From positions 930,001 through 994,000 of the forward strand of contig CP119317.1 of the NCBI GenBank assembly GCA_029203125.1: a DNA stretch of 64,000 nt. Direction: 5' to 3'. The notes beneath the pieces were generated by a model that was not told where the DNA came from, ran no database searches, and saw nothing but the letters and a program-made list of their open reading frames with translations. The position numbers and the translations under genes were made by a program. Shown here in pieces: positions 35,664 through 43,192 of the stretch; the stretch's first letter is position 1; each line of letters opens with the position of its first letter. The DNA comes from Candidatus Cohnella colombiensis. Lineage in GTDB: Bacteria > Bacillota > Bacilli > Paenibacillales > Paenibacillaceae.

Positions 35664-36848
35664 ATGAGGCAAATGATCAATCGGTTTAGGTGGTTAAGTG
35701 GTGTATTGTTGCTCGTACTGCTCGTTACAACTGCGTGCAGTCATTCAACTGATGAGTCAACAAAAGAAGTAAGAAATTTGACGGACGTAGAGGATCAAGC
35801 GACCATGCAAACGATAAATACAGAGGAAGTGGAGAAGGAGCAGGGTTCACCAACTTTCGATGTAAGTAAGCATGCACGATATGTCGGTCGGATGGATTGG
35901 AGTGATGAGCGCGGTCCAGTGTTGTCTTGGGCAGGCAGCTCGATTACGGTACGATTCGAAGGCAGTGCGATTGCATTACAAATGAAAATAACGGAAAGAA
36001 ACGATACGTGGTTAGATCTCATTGTTGATGGTGGAGAAGCACGGAAAATCCATGTAGATGGCTTGAACGATGGGATAATTGAGGTGGCACAGGATCTTGA
36101 CCCTACTGTCGTTCATACACTTGAAGTATACAAAAGGACAGAGGCCATGTTTGGAACTGTACAGTTTTTAGGCTTTACGTTGCCTAAGGGTGGACAATTT
36201 CTATCTCCGCCAGCCCATCTCGATCGTAAGATTGAATTGATTGGGGATTCAATAAGTGTCGGTTCAGGAAATGAGGGTAAGGATGGCGATCCGAGTATTG
36301 CTGAGCATGAAAATAACAATTTGGCATATGGATCGATCGCTGCGCAGGCATTGAATGCAGAAATACATACCATTGCGATTTCAGGTATCGGATTAGCTGT
36401 TAATTATGGAGAAGAACGAATCAACACGATGCTTGATCAATATGAGCGCGTCAATCCGCTACATTCTAATAAGGAATGGGATTTCACGCAGTGGATCCCG
36501 GATGTTGTTGTCATTAATTTAGGGACGAATGACAACAATTACAGTACGGAAGAAGCTGAGTTTTTGGAAAAATACGAGGGTTTCGTTGCGCGCATTCGAA
36601 GTAGATATCCTGATGCACATATTTTCTTGTCGCTGGGTCCATTCAATCTGATGCCGACGAAGGAACGGGTACTAACGGTGTTCGGCAAGCTCCATCAAGA
36701 AGGAGATAACAAGGTTCACTATTTAATGTATGAACCTGCTAACACTGCCCGCGACGGATTAGGTGAAACAGGTCATCCGAACACAATAACACACAAGCAC
36801 ATGTCGGATGACTTGATCCGTCAAATTAAAGAACAAACAGGCTGGTAG
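35664..36848 (+). CDS. SGNH/GDSL esterase lipoprotein, CE2-like
   Basis: A 394-residue secreted lipoprotein with a hydrophobic signal core and the lipobox TTAC near residue 25. A Ser/Thr/Glu-rich linker follows, then a jelly-roll domain (about 70-180) and an SGNH hydrolase domain with block I GDSISVG (Ser nucleophile), GTNDNN (block III) and a late His in GHPN. The jelly roll plus SGNH order is that of carbohydrate esterase family 2, which removes acetyl groups from polysaccharides. The start is ATG 35664 or GTG 35652. It ends one base from the convergent YyaC-like gene. Confidence 0.85.
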   Translation: MRQMINRFRWLSGVLLLVLLVTTACSHSTDESTKEVRNLTDVEDQATMQTINTEEVEKEQGSPTFDVSKHARYVGRMDWSDERGPVLSWAGSSITVRFEGSAIALQMKITERNDTWLDLIVDGGEARKIHVDGLNDGIIEVAQDLDPTVVHTLEVYKRTEAMFGTVQFLGFTLPKGGQFLSPPAHLDRKIELIGDSISVGSGNEGKDGDPSIAEHENNNLAYGSIAAQALNAEIHTIAISGIGLAVNYGEERINTMLDQYERVNPLHSNKEWDFTQWIPDVVVINLGTNDNNYSTEEAEFLEKYEGFVARIRSRYPDAHIFLSLGPFNLMPTKERVLTVFGKLHQEGDNKVHYLMYEPANTARDGLGETGHPNTITHKHMSDDLIRQIKEQTGW

Positions 36849-36849
36849 C

Positions 36850-37443
36850 TTATTGCTCAGCGGTGGAGGCGGACTCTGCATCACCTCGTGCAGAAATAAC
36901 AATGGCGACGAACAGACTACGTGCAATGAGTGTTGCCATGCTGACTACAAGATGTAGTCGCGTCGTCTGAAGGGCGAGATACTCCATCATGCCTCCGACA
37001 TTAACAACTGCAGAAATATGTATGTTTCCAACAGGAGTCAACTTCTTATGTACACCTGCGCCTGGATGAATTGGTCCGTCAGCTACTTGAATTGCACCGA
37101 TGCTTGAGGAGTTTCCTAGACAGGCATCAATTCCGATAACATATGGATTATCATATTGTTCATAGATTTGCTCCAACGTATCGTCTAAATTTAAAGCGTG
37201 GACAGGCTGATCCAGTGTGCCGTAGATTTCGAATGCAGCGGAGTTGAACTTACGCAAAAAGGTCCCTACGAGAGGTCCAAGGGCATCCCCTGTTGAGCGA
37301 TCTGTTCCGATGCAGACGACGACAATGCGCCGATCTGTTGTAATCGGGCTAAGGAATGGAGCTAATTGGTTAACGAGCCGGATCGGAGCATCTGGTGCAG
37401 AATAATAGATTTTTGAGTTTTTGTCAGTCACGGGCGAATACAT
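36850..37443 (-). CDS. yyaC: Spore protease YyaC family (DUF1256)
   Basis: A 197-residue protein related to the germination protease fold. Conserved segments are VVVCIGTDRSTGDALGPLVG, YVIGIDACLG and GDIHI-like GNIHISAVVNVGGMMEYLALQTTRL near the C-terminus. YyaC of Bacillus subtilis is sporulation-associated. Its substrate is not established. ATG 37443 has AAGGAAAGG directly before it, which is tight. The frame extends 13 codons further. The gene is alone between a convergent esterase and an upstream hairpin. Confidence 0.88.
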   Translation of the reverse strand: MYSPVTDKNSKIYYSAPDAPIRLVNQLAPFLSPITTDRRIVVVCIGTDRSTGDALGPLVGTFLRKFNSAAFEIYGTLDQPVHALNLDDTLEQIYEQYDNPYVIGIDACLGNSSSIGAIQVADGPIHPGAGVHKKLTPVGNIHISAVVNVGGMMEYLALQTTRLHLVVSMATLIARSLFVAIVISARGDAESASTAEQ

Positions 37444-37560
37444 CCTTTCCTTAACATTGAATAGCTCAATATAATGATACAATTTGTATCATGAGAAAGT
37501 TGTCGTTATTTCGCCCGTTTTTTTAGGTAGTGAGACATTATTTCTCGACAAAGTGAAGGT

Positions 37561-37592
37561 GTCCCATAAGTGAGCAAACTCACTTATGGGAC
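37561..37592 (-). terminator. Perfect 14-bp hairpin downstream of an unknown gene
   Basis: GTCCCATAAGTGAG (37561-37574), loop CAAA, CTCACTTATGGGAC (37579-37592). It lies 10 bases past the stop of the minus-strand gene at 37603-38100. No T run follows, so it could be an unusual terminator or an RNA-stabilising end. Confidence 0.6.
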
Positions 37593-37602
37593 AGCTCCTT
37601 TG

Positions 37603-38100
37603 CTACATACTTTTCTGGATCATTGCGTGAGCTTGGATATTGCTGTTATTGAGTTCAAGAGTTTGACTAAGTACTTGGGTGAAGATGGGTTCGTAAGTCG
37701 TTGGAATTACCCAGACTGTATGGGGAGGAACGGATGATCGAGGTAGTCGATAAGATGTTAACTTAACCTGTTCATCTTGTTTCTCTTGTGGTATCTGGCC
37801 TGAGAGACGTAATTGAATGTGTCCGACTACTTTGAATTGGTTGTTGTAGCCAGTAGACAAGGCGTTCGTCCATTCGATCATGTTCACCCCTTCGACTTTC
37901 ATCCAATATTTCATTCCTTGCTCGCAAACGAGCTGCACCCGATCGAGACTCATATTTTCTTCGTTGAATTGGAAGGATGCCATCTTTAGGGCGTGGCACT
38001 TGCTTCTTGCATGTACGAGAAAGGACAGTGTGACATTTAATGTCGCGGTTTTAAGGCTTCTGTTTGTCATCATTAGGCTTGCAACATACTCCTTCAGCAT
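37603..38100 (-). CDS. Uncharacterised 165-aa protein
   Basis: I recognise no family. The sequence is soluble, mixed alpha/beta, with no signal peptide or membrane segment and no cysteine pair of note (two Cys). The start is uncertain: ATG 38100 has only a weak AAGAAA upstream, while ATG 38073 follows AAGGAG at 15 bases. Codon use looks like that of the neighbours, and the frame is long and ends at a strong hairpin, which supports a real gene. It is divergent from the GH36 gene. Confidence 0.6.
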   Translation of the reverse strand: MLKEYVASLMMTNRSLKTATLNVTLSFLVHARSKCHALKMASFQFNEENMSLDRVQLVCEQGMKYWMKVEGVNMIEWTNALSTGYNNQFKVVGHIQLRLSGQIPQEKQDEQVKLTSYRLPRSSVPPHTVWVIPTTYEPIFTQVLSQTLELNNSNIQAHAMIQKSM

Positions 38101-38288
38101 TATATTTTTCTTTGCGAGTTTTTATTGTACAGATGATCGTGTGCAAAGACTGTTGCTTCTTGAGCGTAATTCATGAATGGTTTTGTCACATTATATTTTC
38201 AATGATTCAATAGGTTGTTCTCTATGTTTAGAGGGGTTTTTACATGGAGACGGTATGTTAAGATTGATGAAAAAAAGGAGTGTTGACG

Positions 38289-40448
38289 TTGAGTATTTAT
38301 TATCATGAAGAAGAGCAAATCTTTCACATACAAGCACAAGAGATGAGCTATATCATTAAGCTAGTAGAAGGTTACCCTTTACACGCCTATTGGGGTGCGA
38401 AGCTACGAAATGACAATAATCTGAGCAAGCTAGTTAATCTGCATTATCTGGGAGATCGTCTGAATTTGGACCGACTCTCTCAGGAATATCCGCAATATGG
38501 TTCAGGAGACTTTCGAAATCCTGCTTACCAAGTGCAACTAGAGGATGGTAGTCGGATTACAGAGCTCGTCTATCGCAGCCATCGGATTTCTGCTGGCAAG
38601 CCTTCCCTCCCTGGTTTACCATCCGTCTATGTTGAGACCCCATCAGAGGCAGAAACACTTGAGCTTGAGTTAGAAGATGTCTACTCTGGGTTAATTGTTG
38701 TTCTACGTTACTCGGTATTTGCGAATAGCGATGCGATTGCACGTTCAGTCAACTTTGTTAACAAGGGCAAACAATCGCTTCGCTTACAGCGAGCTTTGAG
38801 TGCAAGTGTAGATTTGCCGACAGCAGACTATGAAATGATTCATCTATCTGGGGCGTGGATTAGAGAAGGGCATGTGCAGCGTCGCCCGCTTGCGCCAGGC
38901 GCGACATCGATTGAGAGCCGCAGGGGGGCAAGTGGTCATCAGACGAATCCTTTCATGCTGATTGTAGGACTGAACACGAATGAAGATCATGGGGAAGCTT
39001 ATGGCTTAAGTCTCGTATTTAGTGGAGACTTTGTTGCGCGAGCAGAAGTAGATCCGTTCCAGACGACTCGGGTGTCGATTGGAATTAATCCGTTCGATTT
39101 CTCTTGGCTGCTTGCTCCAGGTGAAAGCTTCCAGACGCCTGAAGCGATCATGGTTTACTCGTCGCATGGTATTGGTCAATTGTCGAGAACCTATCACCAT
39201 CTATATCGTACACGACTTGTGCGTGGAGTACATCGTGATCGTGCAAGACCGATTCTCGTGAACAATTGGGAAGCGACATATTTTAATTTCAAAGCAGAGA
39301 AAATAGAAGCCATTGCACTCGCAGGAGCTGAGCTAGGTATTGAGCTGTTCGTTCTTGACGACGGCTGGTTTGGGAAGAGAAACGACGATACGACTTCGCT
39401 TGGTGATTGGATCGTAGATCACAACAAGCTTCCGGATGGATTGACTGATCTTGCTAATCGTGTAAAACGACTCGGACTTCAATTCGGTCTCTGGGTTGAG
39501 CCGGAGATGGTTTCGCCTGACAGCGACCTATATCGTAACCATCCCGATTGGTGTCTACATGTGGAAGGTCGTCGCAGAACAGAAGCGCGTACGCAGCTTG
39601 TATTAGATTATTCGCGACAGGATGTGCGTGATTATATCTTTGAGGCGCTTAGTACAATCTTTACAGAAGTGCCGATCAGCTATATTAAATGGGATATGAA
39701 TCGCAATATGACAGAGATTGGATCGGCATCAATACCGCCTGAGCGTCAATCCGAAGTCGCATACCGCAATGTACTCGGATTGTATGAGTTGCTTGAGCGG
39801 CTAACGACGAAATTTCCACATATCTTATTCGAAAGCTGCTCCAGTGGTGGGGGGCGCTTCGATCCCGGAATGCTCTACTACATGCCGCAGACGTGGACGA
39901 GCGACAATTCTGATGCGGTAGAACGATTGAAGATTCAATATGGAACGAGTCTCATCTATCCAGTAAGTACAATGGGCGCACATGTCTCTGCAGTCCCTAA
40001 TCATCAAGTTGGACGCAATACGCCACTAAAGACGCGAGGGGATGTGGCGATGTCCGGTAATTTCGGGTATGAGCTTGACCTGACTCAGTTTAACGAGGAA
40101 GAGAAGGAAATTGTGAAAGCTCAAGTAGCGCAGTACAAAGATATTCGGAGCCTCGTGCAGCAAGGTGATCTATATCGCTTATTAAGTCCATTCGTGGGCA
40201 ATGAAACTGCGTGGATGTTTGTATCAGAAGATCAAAGCGATGTGCTTGTGTTTTATTTCAAAGTGCTTGCCGAACCGAATGCACCCCAGAAAAGATTGCG
40301 CTTAAAGGGACTCTGTCCACAGTATAATTATCAAGTTGTCGGTACAGAGGAAATATTCGGTGGTGATCGTTTAATGGCGGTTGGTCTTGATCTCCCGAAT
40401 TTACACGGTGATTATGTGAGTACGACTTTTAAACTTAAGAAAGTATAA
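38289..40448 (+). CDS. Alpha-galactosidase, glycoside hydrolase family 36
   Basis: A 719-residue GH36 enzyme with an N-terminal beta-supersandwich domain, a TIM barrel and a short C-terminal beta domain. Active-site segments are NNWEATYF, DDGWFGKRNDD, nucleophile Asp469 in KWDMNRN, ESCSSGGGRFD, and acid/base Asp539 in TSDNSD, with the 70-residue spacing known for the family. It hydrolyses alpha-1,6-galactosides such as raffinose or melibiose by family knowledge. There is no signal peptide, so it is cytoplasmic. The start is TTG 38289, eight bases after AAAAGGAG. No transporter gene adjoins it. Confidence 0.95.
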   Translation: MSIYYHEEEQIFHIQAQEMSYIIKLVEGYPLHAYWGAKLRNDNNLSKLVNLHYLGDRLNLDRLSQEYPQYGSGDFRNPAYQVQLEDGSRITELVYRSHRISAGKPSLPGLPSVYVETPSEAETLELELEDVYSGLIVVLRYSVFANSDAIARSVNFVNKGKQSLRLQRALSASVDLPTADYEMIHLSGAWIREGHVQRRPLAPGATSIESRRGASGHQTNPFMLIVGLNTNEDHGEAYGLSLVFSGDFVARAEVDPFQTTRVSIGINPFDFSWLLAPGESFQTPEAIMVYSSHGIGQLSRTYHHLYRTRLVRGVHRDRARPILVNNWEATYFNFKAEKIEAIALAGAELGIELFVLDDGWFGKRNDDTTSLGDWIVDHNKLPDGLTDLANRVKRLGLQFGLWVEPEMVSPDSDLYRNHPDWCLHVEGRRRTEARTQLVLDYSRQDVRDYIFEALSTIFTEVPISYIKWDMNRNMTEIGSASIPPERQSEVAYRNVLGLYELLERLTTKFPHILFESCSSGGGRFDPGMLYYMPQTWTSDNSDAVERLKIQYGTSLIYPVSTMGAHVSAVPNHQVGRNTPLKTRGDVAMSGNFGYELDLTQFNEEEKEIVKAQVAQYKDIRSLVQQGDLYRLLSPFVGNETAWMFVSEDQSDVLVFYFKVLAEPNAPQKRLRLKGLCPQYNYQVVGTEEIFGGDRLMAVGLDLPNLHGDYVSTTFKLKKV

Positions 40449-40469
40449 GCATTCAAAAAGACGAGTCAT

Positions 40470-40499
40470 TTTACAGCACACCTCGTAGTTGATTATAAT
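40470..40499 (+). promoter_or_regulatory. Candidate SigA promoter of map
   Basis: TTTACA (40470-40475) and a perfect TATAAT (40494-40499) are separated by 18 bases. They lie about 50 bases before the methionine aminopeptidase start, in the gap after GH36. Confidence 0.5.
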
Positions 40500-40550
40500 A
40501 AGATAATTGTGTTCCTCTATAATTAACTACAGAAATTCAGGTGATTACTA

Positions 40551-41297
40551 ATGATCGTCATTAAGACGCGAGAACAAATTGAACTTATGAAGCAGGCTGG
40601 AGATGTGCTTGCGGCGTGTCATCGGGAAATTGCTGGGATGATTCGACCGGGTGTTACACCTAAGCAAATCGACCAGTTCGTTGAAAAATTTTTAGCAGCC
40701 CATGGTGCTACACCGGAGCAGAAAGGTTATCACGGGTTCCCCTTTGCAACCTGTGCATCTGTTAACGATGTCATCTGTCACGGCTTTCCGAATGAAAGAC
40801 CTTTGGCGAATGGAGATATTGTAACGATTGATATGGTCGTTAATCTGAAAGGGTGGCTTGCGGACTCCGCTTGGTCCTATGCCGTTGGAGAAGTGTCACC
40901 TGAAGCGCAAAAGTTGCTTAAGGTAACGGAGGAATCACTTTACCTTGGAATTGAGCAAGCGGTTGTTGGCAATCGGATCGGGGACATCTCGCATGCGATC
41001 CAAACTTATGCAGAGAGCGAGGGCTTCTCAGTTGTAAGAGAATTTGTCGGTCATGCGATCGGCCAATCGATGCATGAGGAACCGCAGGTGCCACATTACG
41101 GCCCTCCTGGCAAAGGTCCAAGATTGAAGGAAGGTATGGTCATTACGATCGAGCCGATGCTTAATATTGGGACGTGGCAAAGTAAGCGGGATGATGATGG
41201 CTGGACTGCAAGAACGAAGGATGGCAGCTTATCTGCGCAGTATGAGCACACGATCGCAATATTACCAGAAGGACCACTTATTTTAACAAAGCAATAA
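40551..41297 (+). CDS. map: Methionine aminopeptidase type I
   Basis: A 248-residue enzyme that removes the initiator methionine from nascent proteins. The dinuclear metal ligands are in place: two Asp in the TIDMVVNLKGWLADSAW segment, His in EFVGHAIGQSMHE, Glu in TIEPML, and Glu in QYEHTIAI. The conserved His in NDVICHGFP is also present. There is no N-terminal zinc finger, so it is type Ia. GGTGA precedes ATG 40551. It has its own promoter and terminator and stands alone among sugar genes, so a second map copy near the ribosomal protein genes is likely elsewhere. Confidence 0.95.
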   Translation: MIVIKTREQIELMKQAGDVLAACHREIAGMIRPGVTPKQIDQFVEKFLAAHGATPEQKGYHGFPFATCASVNDVICHGFPNERPLANGDIVTIDMVVNLKGWLADSAWSYAVGEVSPEAQKLLKVTEESLYLGIEQAVVGNRIGDISHAIQTYAESEGFSVVREFVGHAIGQSMHEEPQVPHYGPPGKGPRLKEGMVITIEPMLNIGTWQSKRDDDGWTARTKDGSLSAQYEHTIAILPEGPLILTKQ

Positions 41298-41302
41298 TGA
41301 AC

Positions 41303-41347
41303 AATCCCGCTGACGACACTTTTTGTGTTTGCAGCGGGATTTATTTT
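41303..41347 (+). terminator. Terminator of map
   Basis: AATCCCGCTG (41303-41312) and CAGCGGGATT (41332-41341) form a 10-bp stem, followed by TATTTTG. Confidence 0.85.
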
Positions 41348-41490
41348 GTCTATAGAGACGCATTAAAGTCAATTGAGGGTTTAGAATGATTACTCGGAGC
41401 CACTTGTTTCGATTATTTTATGAATAAAAAGGAAATTCCATGATTATGGAGAATTAAATTCGAAATAGTGAAATTGTGCTGGAGGCAACG

Positions 41491-43191
41491 ATGACGATAA
41501 TTGGTATTGATTTGGGAACGACGAATAGCTTGGTATCATACTGGTCAGAAAATGGTTCACAATTAATTCCGAATGCACTTGGAAAGCTATTGACACCTTC
41601 AGTTGTAAGCTTAGACGAGGATGGCAAGGTGCTAGTTGGAGAAATTGCGAAGGAAAGAATGATTACGCATCCTGAATTTAGTACATCTGTATTCAAACGA
41701 TATATGGGAACGAAGAAGAAAATACAGCTCGGTGCAACAACGTATTTACCTGAAGAGTTATCGGCATTAGTCATACGGAGCTTAAAGGAAGATGCTGAGC
41801 ATTACTTGGGGCAGAGTCTGCATGAAGCGGTCATTAGTGTTCCAGCCTATTTCAGCGATGCGCAAAAAAAAGCAACGAAGCGAGCCGGTGAGCTAGCTGG
41901 ATTGAAGATTGAACGATTAATTAGCGAACCAACCGCAGCGGCAATTTCGTATGGACTTCATCTGAACGAAGCAGAATGCAAGTTTCTAGTTTTTGACTTA
42001 GGTGGAGGCACGTTTGACGTCTCCATCTTAGAGCTGTTCGACAATGTGATGGAGGTTCGAGCCGTAGCGGGAGACAATTACTTAGGAGGAGAGGACTTCA
42101 CAGAGACGCTGATCTCGATGTTCTTAAAGCACCACTCCTTAATTGCTGCGGATCTCGACAGAAAGACGCAAGCACTGATTAGAAAGCAAGCGGAGCAGGC
42201 AAAGCAAGCGTTCTGCGAATCGAAAAAAGTGACAATGTCGGTCTCTAAGGATGATGCATCACTTACATTCGACATCAGTCTGGATGAATATGAAACAGCT
42301 ACTAAGCCGATCTTCCAGAAGCTGAAGGTGCCTATCGAACGAGCACTGCATGACGCCAAGCTGAAAATTAAAGATTTAGATGCCATCCTGCTAGTTGGGG
42401 GAGCTACAAAGCTGCCTCTCATTCGTTCCTTCGTCAGCAGGTTATTTGGACAGCTTGCTTATGCACATGTGAGTCCCGATGAAGCTGTGGCGATAGGAGC
42501 AGGTGTACAAGCTGCGCTCAAAGGCAAACATGCGATGCTTAAAGAAGTTTTTCTAACTGATGTGTGTCCTTATACTCTAGGGACTTCGATTTCCATTCGA
42601 AAGGCGCAGGGATTCCATGAATCAGGACATTTCCTCCCGATTATTGAACGAAACACGACAATACCTGTAAGTAAAGTTGATCGACTATATACGATCTACG
42701 ATAACCAGAAAGTGATTAACGTTGATATTCTGCAAGGTGAAGCTCGACTCGCAAAAGATAACATTTTCCTAGGAGAATTAAACATATCTGTTCCACCAAA
42801 GCCAGCTGGGACAGAGGCGATTGATATTCGGTTCACATATGATATTAATGGTTTGTTAGAAGCGGAGGTTATTGTGATTTCAACAGGGCTGAAGAAAACG
42901 CTCGTCATTGAAAAGGACCCTGGGGCGATGACTCCTGAAGAGATCGCACAAAGTATTGCCCACTTAGCCCAGTTGAAAATTCATCCGCGAGATCAACAGG
43001 AAAATCGACTTCTTATCGCTCGTGGTGAACGATTGTTTGAGGAAAACATCGGTAGCCTAAGACATGAAATAGGTCAATTGTTAAGAAGCTTTGAGGATTT
43101 ACTGGATCAGCAGCATGCGGAACAAATTACGGCTGAACGGGATAGGATTAAAGCTATCTTTAATTCAATAGATGCTCAAGGGGGTCTCTAG
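41491..43191 (+). CDS. HscC-like Hsp70 chaperone
   Basis: A 566-residue DnaK paralogue. The ATPase domain is complete: IGIDLGTTNS at the N-terminus, SVPAYFSDAQKKATKRAGELAG, FDLGGGTFDVS and LVGGATKLPLI. A substrate-binding beta domain follows, but the C-terminal lid is short and lacks the EEVD-like tail of main DnaK proteins. HscC is the closest named type; its clients are poorly known. GGAGG lies five bases before ATG 41491. It ends one base before the J-like/TPR gene, so the two are one unit, as expected for a dedicated Hsp70 and partner. Confidence 0.88.
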   Translation: MTIIGIDLGTTNSLVSYWSENGSQLIPNALGKLLTPSVVSLDEDGKVLVGEIAKERMITHPEFSTSVFKRYMGTKKKIQLGATTYLPEELSALVIRSLKEDAEHYLGQSLHEAVISVPAYFSDAQKKATKRAGELAGLKIERLISEPTAAAISYGLHLNEAECKFLVFDLGGGTFDVSILELFDNVMEVRAVAGDNYLGGEDFTETLISMFLKHHSLIAADLDRKTQALIRKQAEQAKQAFCESKKVTMSVSKDDASLTFDISLDEYETATKPIFQKLKVPIERALHDAKLKIKDLDAILLVGGATKLPLIRSFVSRLFGQLAYAHVSPDEAVAIGAGVQAALKGKHAMLKEVFLTDVCPYTLGTSISIRKAQGFHESGHFLPIIERNTTIPVSKVDRLYTIYDNQKVINVDILQGEARLAKDNIFLGELNISVPPKPAGTEAIDIRFTYDINGLLEAEVIVISTGLKKTLVIEKDPGAMTPEEIAQSIAHLAQLKIHPRDQQENRLLIARGERLFEENIGSLRHEIGQLLRSFEDLLDQQHAEQITAERDRIKAIFNSIDAQGGL

Positions 43192-43192
43192 A

